This document shows, one piece after another, positions 26,577 through 38,637 of a stretch of DNA of 64,000 nucleotides. Positions within the stretch are counted from its first letter, which is position 1. Each line of letters starts with the position of its first letter. The notes under the pieces are model-generated. The model saw nothing but the letters and a program-made list of their open reading frames with translations, was not told the origin of the DNA and ran no database searches. Origin of the DNA: Rhizophagus sp. LPA8_4_AMF. Taxonomy: Eukaryota > Glomeromycota > Glomeromycetes > Glomerales > Glomeraceae. The DNA lies in assembly GCA_021464525.1 (NCBI GenBank), contig JADRCO010000039.1:1-64000 (forward strand). The letters are read 5' to 3'. Both the position numbers and the translations under genes were made by a program.

Positions 26577-26620
<44 letters not shown>
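26577..26620. repeat. Poly(T)/poly(A) palindromic tract
   Basis: 27 T residues are followed without interruption by 17 A residues, then CGCG. A single strand could fold into a perfect 17 bp A:T hairpin with no loop sequence of its own. Length is likely to vary between nuclei or assemblies. Confidence 0.8.
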
Positions 26621-26977
26621 CGCGTCCTGAAATTATATTTAAAACATACAAACAAAGTTTTATAAAAGTTATGAATTTCTTCTTTTAACTTTCTTTTTTT
26701 TACTAACATTATTTATTTGATACGAGATAATATATAATATTATGAGATTCAATAAATTAACGCGTGAAATTTGACGCGTATTTTTAATATCAAAATCGCG
26801 AAATTACTTACCTAAAAAATATTAGTTTTTTAAAGTTTTACATGATAACGATCATAACGATCGACAAAAAAAATCAATTACGTTGGGATGTGGGGATGTG
26901 ACATTATTTTTGGCGGAAAAAACCTAGGATTTAATTAAATCATGCAATGTTAGGTACTTGAGGGTTACAAAATTTCA

Positions 26978-27050
26978 CAAATCGTCAACAAATCGTATCA
27001 AATCGTAACAAAATCGTAACAAAATCGTAACAAATCGTAACAATCGTAAT
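26978..27050. repeat. Short tandem array, unit about CAAATCGTAA
   Basis: Seven copies of a 9-11 bp unit based on CAAATCGTAA follow one another with small length changes (CAAATCGTC, CAAATCGTAT, CAAATCGTAA, CAAAATCGTAA twice, CAAATCGTAA, CAATCGTAAT). It stands out from the surrounding A/T runs because each unit keeps the TCG core. Confidence 0.75.
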
Positions 27051-30000
27051 CATATGATTATAATAATTTATAAGGAGATTTGATTCAAAGTTTCACAAAT
27101 TTCGAACAATCTTAACGAACTACCGAACCAATTTTTTTTTTTTTTTAAAAAAACGGGAATTAAAAAAGTTTTTTTTTTTTTTTTTTCATTGATAACAATA
27201 GATTAATTAATGAATCATTCTTGTTTATTCAAAGCTTTAAGTGGATAATAAAGATTTTAAGCCTTTAATTCTTTCGTTCTTGTTTTTTTTTAATGCTTGA
27301 ATAATAATATAAAATTGTAAATTTGATTTTATTGAAATTGAGAAAATAAGAACGCGTATAATTCATGTGATACTCTCGTATAACTCCGAATTTTGTCGGT
27401 TTAAGCGCTCAAGCCATTTATCCCAAAAAAATAAATAAAATAAAAATATGCAATATAAATAATATATAATTATATAAATTAATTTTTTATTGAGAATATA
27501 TAACACACAGATCATCGGATCTACAGGCAAAAAAAAATAATGAAGTAAAATGGCGGTGGGCTTTTTTTTTGTTTCAAACAATGCAAATAATTGGGAATAA
27601 TTAAAATAATTTCGCCATCCTTCCGGATTTACTAAAATGGTTCAATTAGAATAAAAAAGTTAATGAAACAAACAATAAACAAATAATTAGATTTAAAATT
27701 CGCCGAAGATCATATTGAAATAATCATCCGATTTTTGAAAAGGGTTTCACCTATCGATTTCGGGTTTAATAAAAATTGCCCGATATCCTTATCTGTTTAA
27801 AAGCCCCTTTCTATATTAATTTAATGATATTTGTTTCACGAAGTAACACTAAAAACAAAAACATGAATTATTTTTTGAGGGTCAAAAAATAAAAAAAATA
27901 AGGGTACGATAATAAAAATAATCCGGTCAATGAAAAAATTTAACTATATTGTTGTCATTTTGAACCCTTTTGATTACATTATATTTCATAATCCTTGGTA
28001 AGCAGCTAAATATATAAAATAATGTACCAATTCTTTGGTTTTTATTAGTTTCAAAACGGAAACCTCCGTTATGTTACACCGGCACATTTTTTTTTTGCAC
28101 CGCCGCTGACTAATTTCTTTTTTCAAAAATTAATGTTTTACCGATTTTTGGTAAATAAAAAGTATCGAACCATTTCGTTTATCCAATAAAATCATTTTCA
28201 TATTATCTTTGACAATTGCCAGTTTACCAATTTTGATTTTCTAAACAAATTAAAATTTTGGATTTTTAATGGGATAATTGCGAGAGATAATGTGAAAAAA
28301 ATGTGCCATTTGAAATATGATGAAACAATCGAACTGCGTCTGAACTTGCCTTTACAAAAAAAAATTTTTTTTTTTTTTAAACCCAAAAATATTCGCAAAA
28401 AAAAAAAATAAATAAATAAAAAAAACCTTTTTCCCCCACCTTTTACGCCTTTCTTTGGAGAATAGTTAAAAAATATAAATTCCTACGGCCATTACTAAAA
28501 CAAGTAGATTACAAAATTTTGTAAGCAAAAAAATTTATTCTTTTCATCCTTCCATCATGCGATAATTTGCGATATGAATTTTTTTATTGTTCTAATGCGT
28601 TTTTTTAAAAAACCAGCCAAACCGCATATTTCAATGTGACTCAGAATAGCTTGTTAATCCCTCATGCTCAGTTCTTTGTAAGCCATATAATTATATAAAA
28701 TTGTATTTAAATATATAGTTTATATTGCATTATAGTTTGGATTCACAAAAAAACCCGCCAAAAATCATGTTTAACAATAATGAGTATTTTTTTTTGAATT
28801 TCATTATTTTATTTTTTTTTTAAATGTAGTACAAATAGAAAAAATGTGATTCTAGAATTAATCAAGTAAAAGATCTAGTATTGCCCAATTCAATTATAAT
28901 AGTGTTACCAACTGTGTATCGGTCTATCGGATAAACGTCCGTTTTATCCGTTAACTTTGATTAATCCTTGTTAAATGTTTCACGAAATTTACTAAAATAG
29001 TTCGGCGTTAGGGAACAAACTAGAATTTATTGTATACCATTTTAATTATCCATACAAAGAATAATCTTTTTTTTTTTTGGAAGTTGCCGATCAAAAATTC
29101 ACTATGTTACTTATGGTAATTTACTAATTTTAATGAATTTCTATTTTCTCTTTGTTCTTCAATTAAAAAAAAGGTTCCAATCAAAAAAATTCCCAATCAA
29201 CAATAGGCCTTTTTTTTTTTTTAATAATTACTAATCACAAATCTAATTAATCACAAAATCAAATCAAAAAAAAAAAAAAAAAATATTTTTTCAGATCCAA
29301 TTAAAGTAGATTAAAATATAATTTTATTATAACAATCTATGTACCTCCCAAATGATTAATATTCACAATTTTTTGTTTTATCTATTATAATTTTATATTG
29401 TAGTTACATTTTAATTACAACAATATGGAAAAAGTAGTTTATAAATATAAATTTGATTCCGACCCATTCCGGAACTTGGAACCACATTACACGAAAAGGT
29501 CGAATACAGATTGAATAAGTTGCTTTGTTAACATTTATTTTTAAAAATTAATATTTAGTATATATAGTATATATACCTGTTTTCCGAATTATGTATTTTA
29601 GTATCATATGTATTATATGTATTCATATGTATCAATTATAATAAACGAAAATTAGAGTTGTAAATAATATTTATATTTTTTTTATTTTTTATTAGTTTTT
29701 TTATTTCTTTTTTTATAATACTGTTTTTTTCATAAAATGTTTAACATTATTTTCATTATTTTTAAATTTTTTCTTACGAAAAAAAAACTATTTATAGTAT
29801 ACTAATTTTCAAAATCATAATGTGATTGATTATATATATATGTGTGTATATTGTAATATTTTTTAATTGGCTGGTGTAAAAAACCTCTTATATATATATC
29901 ATAAAAAAAAAATACGAGCCCTATATACATAAAAATATAAAAAACTTAAAAAAAAAAAAAAATCGAGAAAAAAAAGCGAGTATATATATGTAATGCGAAT

Positions 30001-30117
30001 TAATTACGTAAAATTTCATAAAAAAAAAAATCTAATCAAGAAAATTATTTTGACGCATAAATTTTTTAAATTTTTTAATTTTTTATATAAACGATTATTT
30101 TTTTCATAAAGTTTCAA

Positions 30118-31028
30118 TTATATCGAAATCTCAAAATCATCATCGTTTGTTGGTTCGGTCTTTATCGGATCTCCATTATCAACATAATTTTCTATTGTTG
30201 TTGTAGAAATCGAAGAATTTGATGGTGATTCAATAACATTTTTATTATTATTGTTATTGCTATTAGACGAAGTTGATTTCTTATTATTATTCGATGTATT
30301 GTTACAGCCCTTAACAAGGACGTGCCTTTTAAGCGCGTCTTTTCGACTGAATTGTTTTTCACAATATTGGCAAGGATAGGGTTTCACGGCCAAATGGATC
30401 CTTTTGTGCCGCTTGAGGTCGTGGTTCCGGTTAAAACCTAATTATAAAAAAAATTTTCGGTAAGTCTCTAAATTAATAAAGATAAAGATAAAAATAAAAT
30501 AAAAAATTATGATACTTACTTTGAGGGCACTGATCACATTTGAAAGGTCTGTCATATAATGGTAATCTTGAATAGTAACTCTTTGGAGGTCCACTATATG
30601 AGTATGTCTGTTTTGTTGGTGAAGTACTTTCAGAAGTAGTGGTGGAATTTTGTGAAATAGAAATCGTTGTTGAAACAGGAGTAGGAGTAGGAGTAGGTTT
30701 GGCCGTAAAAATTGTAGTAGAAGGATCATATAATGGTACTAACATTGTTGAACCATTACTTGTTTGATTATTAAATTGTTGCATAAACAAATTTGGAGCT
30801 ATACTAATAGGTAAATTTGTTGTAGCATCTTGACGAGAAAAATTATTGATAGATCTTGAGATCGGTTTTTGATGATTACCGTGGTGTTGTGAATTGTTGC
30901 CAATAGAGGAAGGTTGATAACATTGATTTGGATTAAAGTTATAACCTGGAATTAATTGATTTGTAATTTCGATACGTGATGGTTGTGATTGTTGTTGATG
31001 ATGATGTTGTTGTTGTTGTTGATGATGA

Positions 31029-31060
<32 letters not shown>

Positions 31061-31657
31061 TTGATGTTGATGTTGTTGTTGTTGAGTAGTATAAGCGTTA
31101 CGAGAGTTGATTGAATTAATTGATGAGTAATTATTACCAATATGATTACCGTTATCCAAATTATTAGAATTAGATGTTGGTAAAGTAGAAGAAGGATAAC
31201 CATAAGGTAAACTCTGAGTATTGTTAGTAGCTGATGAAATCGCGATATAATTCCCCGAAGGTTCAACAAAAGGAGGGGAAGGCAAAATAGAAGTTTGTTG
31301 AACCGAAGAATCGTGAGAATATTGATGTTGATTAGAAAAAGTGGTAGCGGCCATATCGTTATATTGACGCGAATTTTGTTGTTGGGAAGACGAAACGTTC
31401 GATTGAGGTGAGTTATTGATATTTATGTCCTGGTCTGATAATTGAAATGTCATTGCAGCAATGAGCGTCCAATTTGGTTCGAAAAAATTATTGACGCAAG
31501 AAGTTGTTTGAGTAAAATCACCTGGTAAATCGAAACCAAAAGACGCTTGAACAGGCGTGGTGGTAGCGATAGTAGCAGGTGTATTATTAGGAAAATATTG
31601 ATCGTGAGGGAAATCAAGACGTTGGTCAAGATTCACAGAATGTACAACATCAATCAT
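30118..31657 (-). CDS. C2H2 zinc-finger transcription factor with Q/N/H-rich N-terminus
   Basis: Two exons (30520-31657 and 30118-30437) join in frame to 485 residues. The intron falls inside the first finger. Spliced, the DNA-binding region reads FKCDQCPQSFNRNHDLKRHK (finger 1, C-x2-C-x12-H-x3-H) then YPCQYCEKQFSRKDALKRHV (finger 2) and LVKGC. This pair, with the HLAVKP linker, is characteristic of a fungal two-finger C2H2 group that I believe includes FlbC-type developmental regulators; that assignment is from memory and tentative. The first ~370 residues are low-complexity, Ser/Thr/Asn/Gln-rich, with a Gln/His block of about 40 residues near 190-230 (encoded at about 30985-31082) and a TPTPTPVST run. 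The tail is acidic. It is flanked by several kb of non-coding DNA on both sides. Confidence 0.88.
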
Positions 31658-34600
31658 ATTGAAAAATGGAGAATTGGGGAAAAATTGAGCAGTTTTTATG
31701 TACGATGAAGACTCTAAAAATTCAGATGATTAATCTGAAACAATAATATCACTTAAAGAATAATCGTAAAATCGATAGGGATATGAGTCTTGAAAAAAAG
31801 TTAGCATATGAAGGGTCCCCGCCTTCTTTTTTATATTAAAAAAAAAAAAAAATCGATCCCCAACTATTTTATAAAAAAAAAAGGAGTCTATTTATATATT
31901 AAGTGATACGAATAAAAAAAATTTTTTTTTTATTTCAGGTTTTTATTTTATGGAATTTATATAAAAAGTATATTATAAATTTTTTAATAATTTAAAAAAA
32001 AAAAAAAGAAAAGAAAAAAATTTTTTTTTTTTTCTGGACCTGGAATCACTTCCAATCAGAACAGTATTTATTGACAAATGAATTTACATTATTTATATAA
32101 CCCCTTTTAATAAAAAAAAAAAAAAAAATTTATATTGAATCAATTGTAAAAAATCGACGATCATTTTATTTTATATCAGCCCGTACATTTAAAAAAAAAA
32201 AAAAAAAATTATGTGGTGACACAATATGTATTTTCTAAAAGTAAAATAACCTGCATACAATATAAATAATATTGTATTTATTTATTGAACGCCAAATGAT
32301 TTCCTTTGTTAATTATTCCAACTTACCTGTCAAAAGCATAAAAAAAAAATTATTTTTTTTCAAAGTTGTACATTCGTAAACCTTAAAAAAAGAAATTAAC
32401 CGAACAACACATAATATTATTGAAATATAATATAATACCAAATAATCCCGGTTATTGTAATACAATTCCAGTAATTTTATTGAGTATGACCAGCGAGAAC
32501 ATACGATTATTTCCTTTGGTTTAAAAGAATACAAAAGTGGCGTTATAATTTACAATAAATATTTTTATGGAGAGGGCAGTGTTAAAGGAAAAATAAACTG
32601 AAAAAAGAAAAAAGAATAACCATTACAATCGATTTTTTAACGTATATGAAAGTAATTAGATAATTATTAATATTATAATTAATTATTTATTCCATTTAAT
32701 TTTTAATCCAAAATATTCACCCCGTCAATTGGTAATATTACAATTTAGAACCAATTAAATGCTTTTACCAAATATATGGAAAATTTTCGAATGTTATGAA
32801 TTGGAAAAGAATATATATATATTAATATATATACTGTATAATAAATAAAAAAAGCGGTGATACGCGGGTAAATAAAAAAGGAAGATCAGGTCATACAAAA
32901 TTTTTTTTTGCAATCATATTTGCGTGTAACCGAATTGATACAGACGCGTTCGAAAAAAGATAGAATGAGAAAAAAGGAAAAAGATACATGTATTATGAAT
33001 TTATTGTATAAATTAAATATTATATAAAAGTAAATAAATAATACATAATACATAAATACAAAATACATAATATATAATTTATATTCTTAAAAAAAAAAAT
33101 CGATCGAAAAAACGTGTTTTTTTTCAAATTTTTGACATTTTTATTTCATAATTAGAACAATAAAATGATATAATGTGTATAATTTTGAACGATTAAATAA
33201 GACATTATTTAAATATTAAATTAGATCAAGAATTGGAACTCTCATTTTTTTATAGAACCAGTTCACTTATATTTAAAGTAAAATAATATATATATATATA
33301 TTATATATATGTGTGATAATAAAAAAACCATTTATTTACTTAATTTATTTAAAATTAATAATTAAAAATTAATTATGCGGAAATTATTGGAAAACAAGAA
33401 AAAATACAGGTTCCTGATACAGTTAGATAATTTTGGATTTGTAAAAATAAGATGCAAAATTCAAACAATCAACAATTGGCGTATTGTAAATTAATGTATG
33501 ACAATTTCAGAAATAGGAGCATTGGTTCTTAAAAAGTTCTCTCACTTCAGGTTTTATGCATAAAAGTTTATTGTTTAGAGTAATTTGTATGCGTACACAA
33601 ATAACATAACTAATCATACGAATCATAATTTTATTAATATTTTCACGATATGGTTTTCATTTGATTCCCACGTGATTTATATAAATTCCCAGAAAGAGAA
33701 TATAAGGAAAGTACGTGAATTTTTTTTAAAACCAATAAATAAAATTACGTGATAATAAGAGAATGATATAATTTTTCGTAACATGCGTATACCACCGAAA
33801 TTTATCCCATGAAAATAAATCAAAGAATCGCGATTTTCGCGCCGATTCCCGAGCAAAATGAGAATTCGATTTCGTAAAAGCGTGTCATTATTCCTACTCT
33901 TTTACAAGTAAAGGTAAAAACGGCATTTTGCGTATAACTAAAATCAACCGGATAAAAGTTTAGCCTTTTTTTTTTTTTGTGATAATTCTCGCTTGATGCC
34001 GGGGATTAAAAAATATTAGTAATCATTTGTAAACTTTTACATTTCTCCTCGGGGATTAGATCATGAAATTCATTCATTTCATGATCGATTTGATTTCTAT
34101 TAATTGAATTTTTTTTAAAATAAAAAAATAAAATATATTAATAAATAAAAAATGATCATCATAAAAATTAAAAATTCGATTCATTTTTGTATCACAACAT
34201 GTGTATAGCCCTAAATATGCATCTTGGTATTTGATCATCAATTATCATTCACCTGGCGTAATTTTTAACCTACACAGCCCCATCTAAAATAATAAATAAT
34301 TAAATTTGGGGTTGTAAAATGTATTCGCCCTCAAATTTTATTATAATGTATGTTCTATTCTCGTAAACAAACAACAAGACAAAACAAAAAAAAAAAAAAA
34401 AAAAAAAAAATTAAAAATAAAAGGAATTTTATTTTATTTTACCAAATAATAAATAATAAATAAAAGATCGGAGAACAAGAAATATGGCAAAATTTTCTTT
34501 TTTCCTTATTTCCTTTATAAAAATACAATTTAATATCACGTAATTCGGGCATACCCTGGTACTGGTTACAGTGGTTACAATAATATTAACATCACATCTG

Positions 34601-35151
34601 CTGCTTAATTTTGACCACCATAATTTTTGCAAAGTTACGCAATTCAATGAAATGCTTCTATGATGACCGTAATTAGTAATTTACCGTATTTTTTTTTCGA
34701 TTAATATTATTATGTAAAAAACAATTGCTTACCAAATGCTGACAAAAATTTTCCACAAATAATGAATACCAAATTTTTTATCTGATTTCTTTTTAATTAT
34801 GAATGGTTTTACGGCTCAGACTCCGAAATTTTTTAAAAACAAACAAATTGTTTATCATTTAAAACAAATTTCATTGAATTTTTATTCTCCACAATTTTTT
34901 AAATTAAGTTTAATATCATAAATATTTTTCCTTAAGCCATTTTACTTTTTTGTACCTACGCCTTTTTACACGTGTATACTTCTAACTACATAAAAATACG
35001 GATCATCTAAAGATCTTCTACTTTTAATCAATCAATTCAATTTCCCCCATATTTTTTTATGATAATCAAAATTACCGAGTCAATTGATAATAATATATTA
35101 TTTATAGAATTTCTTTAATATATTATATATGTATATGATATATTTTTTTTT
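31658..35151. other. 3.5 kb gene-free region upstream of the zinc-finger gene
   Basis: No supported coding frame. Homopolymers dominate, including a run of 25 A at 34386-34410, and AT/TA runs occur at 33285-33310. A less AT-rich island at about 33640-33960 contains CACGTG near 33669 and several TCGCGA/CGCGC words, and could be a distal regulatory block. The 5' half, next to 31658, probably contains the leader and promoter of the zinc-finger gene. Confidence 0.45.
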
Positions 35152-36684
35152 TTATTCCCCTTGATTTGCTGCCTTGAAAGGTAATAAACTACCAAACAAA
35201 AAATGTTGAACTATAGGAAATTTTTTTAATACATCTGCTATATACATTTTTAATAATCCTGAATTAACTTTTGCCCAATTTTGAACTCCTGAAATATCAT
35301 ACAATAAAGGTGAATGTTCGTGAAATGGTCCTTTTTTGACCTAAATTAAAAAAAAAAATTGGTTTTTTAACTAATTTGTAATTGATTTTTTTTTTGTTTG
35401 TTTGTTTTTTATTTTTTTTCCTTTGTTTTTTTTTTTTTTACCTCGTGTATATATTTAATACATCCAAAGTAAATATATTTCCTGCATACATATTGACTAA
35501 ATCTTCCGATAATATCGATTTTGGTTTAAGATTGGGATGATCTGGGATAATAAATAATATATAAATTATATTAAATTATGTAATTTTTTTTTTAAAATGA
35601 AAATAAAAAATGTATGTGTTATAAATATGTATATATACATATATATATATTTGTTATATACATATATATATTATTTATGTACACATATTGTTTTTTTATT
35701 AAGAAACGTGAACACATGATATATACCTTTAAGCTGTGCGCTTCCCCAATAGTAAGAAAGGAATTGATGATCATCTAATCCCCACACTCCATGACTGCCA
35801 GCTGGTTCAAGCATATACACGCGTTGTAATCGTCTTACCAAATCTAAATATCTATAATCATAATGAATTGATGATACTCATAAATTTTTTTTTTTTTAAT
35901 ATATGTGTACATTATAAAATAAATTACTTTGTGAATATCTTTAATATGATAGCTGTATAATCTTCCTGTTTAATTACTCCTATTAAGCTTAAACAACATA
36001 ACCATGCTACAAAACTTAATTCATGTCCACTTCCATAATCAATTCTTGTAGAATTTCCAAATCCGCCGTTAAAATATGCGGTAATTTCAATAATAGTTCC
36101 ATGTAAATGTTCTGGTAACATCCCTTGATGTAATTTGACTGAATTCTATGATAAGTAAAATTACACGCGTCAATATATATGTATATGTATATATGCGCAT
36201 ATACAGTACATACTATCATTATTATTATCATAATTATTATTGTTATTATTGTTATTATTGTTATTATTACCTCTTCTAATCTAGCAAACCATGTACGAAA
36301 TGCCTTGTTACCAAACCTTTGAGGTGTGGGTAATGGTGGGGTCTCGTCAATCCAAATTAACATAGTGTCCAACATATTGATAATTCTTTGCACCAACTAT
36401 AAAGTAATCATTTTATTTAGAAATAAAAAAATAATAATCACTTTAAACTTCTTAAACTCATATTTTGTATTTTTATTATCGTTTACCTCAGAGACAAGAC
36501 ACGGATCAGAAATCTTTCGATTTATGACACTTTCGTTCGAAAGTTCAATAAATTTCATTAACCTCAGAAAAGCTTCAGTATTTACCCATTCATTAACATC
36601 AGCTTGATCATTTATTTTTTTAGTTGGTTCAACACACTCATATTCTAATGAGTCTGTAATATTTAGAGTGTTGTTATCTGCCAT
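35152..36684 (-). CDS. PTPA: PP2A activator / phosphotyrosyl phosphatase activator (PTPA, RRD family), with an apparent frameshift
   Basis: PTPA (yeast Rrd1/Rrd2) is a peptidyl-prolyl isomerase-like factor that activates protein phosphatase 2A. Six exons fit: about 36487-36684, 36271-36396, 35940-36145, 35728-35850, 35441-35541 and 35152-35341, about 340 residues. Hallmarks in order: [20 protein letters not shown]-like [71 protein letters not shown] and [12 protein letters not shown]. In exon 5 the first half ([20 protein letters not shown]) and second half ([14 protein letters not shown]) match the family but lie in different frames. One A appears to be missing in the A-run at about 35476-35482. 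Both flanking splice phases demand this. It may be an assembly error, a true mutation or a pseudogene; the rest of the gene is intact. Confidence 0.85.
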
Positions 36685-36894
36685 CAATTAAGAATTTTTT
36701 TTTTCGTTTCGATTAACAAAGTACAAGCAAAGTATTACAAATTGCACGTGACCGATCTGTAACCGGAGCTTTTTCCATAATATTCATCACGATATAGTGA
36801 TAAATAGTTTGGCTCGCATTATGACATTAAACTTTTTTATAACCGGTTTTTTAAGTTGATTATCATTTCATTTTTTTTAATCAAAAAAAAAAAA
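36685..36894. promoter_or_regulatory. Divergent promoter, PTPA / ELP5
   Basis: 210 bp separate opposed ATGs. It contains a perfect palindromic E-box CACGTG at 36745-36750 and an ACCGGTT palindrome near 36841, both unusual in this AT-rich background. The E-box could bind a bHLH factor; that is inference. Confidence 0.5.
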
Positions 36895-38501
36895 ATGACT
36901 ACACCTTTGTTAGAACGTCTTTTAAATCATAAAGAATCAGCAAATTTCGTTGTTATAGAAGATACAATTTTACAGTCGGGTTATGTGTTATTGAAAGAAT
37001 TTATCAAAAAAGTTGCAAAGAACCAGTATGTTATCAGTTATTTCCTTTCCTTACTTCAACGAAACTAATTTAATTATTTTTATTTTTGAACCCGATAGAA
37101 ATCGATGTATTTTATTATTATGTTTTGAATTTTCACCTGAATGGTTCCTGGAAAACATCAATTCGAATAAAAAGTACATAATTTTTTTTTTTTGTTTTAA
37201 TATTTTAATGAAAAAAAAGTGACTGATCAAATTATTTCCTTTAAGTTTAGTAATCTTTGATGCGTATTCTAAATCGGATTCATATGATTTTGAGAATGAT
37301 ATAATCTCAGATCTTAATTATAATTTCATAAAAAATATCAAAGATACATCTGAAATTATAAATATTCTTAAAGACACAATCAAAAAATGTATATAATCAA
37401 TTTAATTTTTGTTTTTTTTTAAAAAAAAAATATATTCAACATATTACATATTTTTTTTTATTTTATATTTAGTGTCATATTCTAGTTATACTTTAATAAT
37501 CGATTCGATTTCTCCTCTACTTTTAATTGATACTTCATTAACATTTAATTTTTTGAAAAGAATTTCATCATGTTTGACATTATCAGGTAAACAAAACACT
37601 TTCAATAAAAAAATTATTTAATTATTCGTTTAAATATTAATTTTTTTTACTTTCTATATACCAGATATAAATACGAATCCAAATCTTGTAATAACAGTTT
37701 ATCATTCTGATATACCAAATTATCCATCTTCTGGAATATCAGGTTATCTTAATGTAAGAAATACTTTATTACACCATATAACATCTACCACAATAATAAT
37801 TAAAAATACCGAACAATTTCGTAAAGAATCAACTTCACATGGTTACATCATAACGGAGAATGGCTCGATTATTAATGCGTATATGAATTTTCCTGAAAGT
37901 TCTATTTGTATTATAGAACATAGAAAAAAATCCGGAAAAGTATTATATGAGGTATAATCATTTAATATTTACGTGTATATAATATAATAACATAAATTAA
38001 TTAAGTTTTGCTTTTTGTATATTTATAGACTAATTCATATCATATTGATGAATCTTCTGATAATATGATAATCCAATTAGTTAAAGATGTAAAAGAAGAT
38101 CTAGACCCTGAAAGTAATACGGTAATTGATATACGTATATGTATTGTATGTATTGTATTTATGTATGTATGTAGTTAATTTAAACGAGTTTCCATATTTA
38201 AAATCTATTAGCCTGATCCAACTACCGCCAATTTGTTATTTAATTTATCATTAACTGAATCACAGAAAAAGGCGAAAAATGAACTCGTTCTTCCATATGT
38301 TAAAATACAAGGTAAAATATATATACTTTAATTATTTTAAGTCTCATAAAATACGATTAATTAATGTTAAAATTCGTTTCTTTAGATCAATATGAAGAAA
38401 AAAATTGGAATACTACTACTAGTGGTGGAAACATATTTTATGAACCTGATAAAAATGATGATTTTGATGATGAGGATCCTGATGAAGATTTATCATTATA
38501 A
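36895..38501 (+). CDS. ELP5: Elongator complex subunit ELP5 (IKI1)
   Basis: ELP5 forms, with ELP4 and ELP6, the RecA-like hexamer of Elongator that supports wobble-uridine modification of tRNA. About eight exons give roughly 330 residues. The start MTTPLLERLLNHKESANFVV is the first ATG, right after a poly(A) run. The RecA-like core includes LVIFDAYSKSD, SSYTLIIDSISPLLL and YHSDIPNYPSSGISGYLN. The C-terminal part has ANLLFNLSLTESQKKAKNEL and VLPYVKIQ, conserved in the family. The protein ends in an acidic DDFDDEDPDEDLSL tail, the typical ELP5 terminus. There is no Walker A, as expected of ELP4-6. It converges on the BTB gene, with only 136 bp between the stop codons. Confidence 0.88.
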
Positions 38502-38557
38502 TGGATCGAATAATATTAATAATTTTATTAATCTAATCATTTTTGTCCTAAAATCAC

Positions 38558-38558
<1 letters not shown>

Positions 38559-38593
<35 letters not shown>
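38559..38593. repeat. Run of 35 A between convergent genes
   Basis: An uninterrupted 35-base poly(A) tract lies in the 136 bp between the ELP5 and BTB-gene stops. On the plus strand it sits where an ELP5 3' UTR would end. Confidence 0.85.
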
Positions 38594-38595
<2 letters not shown>

Positions 38596-38637
38596 TTTTC
38601 TATATTATTACAAGTTAAATTCTTGATTCGCTTGAAT

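Larger units (their letters stand above)
25268..30117. other. 4.8 kb gene-free AT-rich region
   Basis: No coding frame with family resemblance was found; the few 60-70 codon frames are homopolymer-driven. Landmarks are: AT/TA runs near 25500-25550; a run of 27 T followed directly by 17 A at 26577-26620; three ACGCGT words at 26620, 26760 and 26774; a short tandem array at 26978-27050; and many A or T runs of 10-20 bases from 27130 to 30010. The stretch next to 30117 is probably 3' UTR of the zinc-finger gene. Confidence 0.5.

Noticed and set aside
30952-31269. Minus-strand frame with poly-Asn/Ile in the zinc-finger gene
   Set aside because: It is the out-of-frame reading of the CAA/CAT repeat that codes Gln/His in the true frame.
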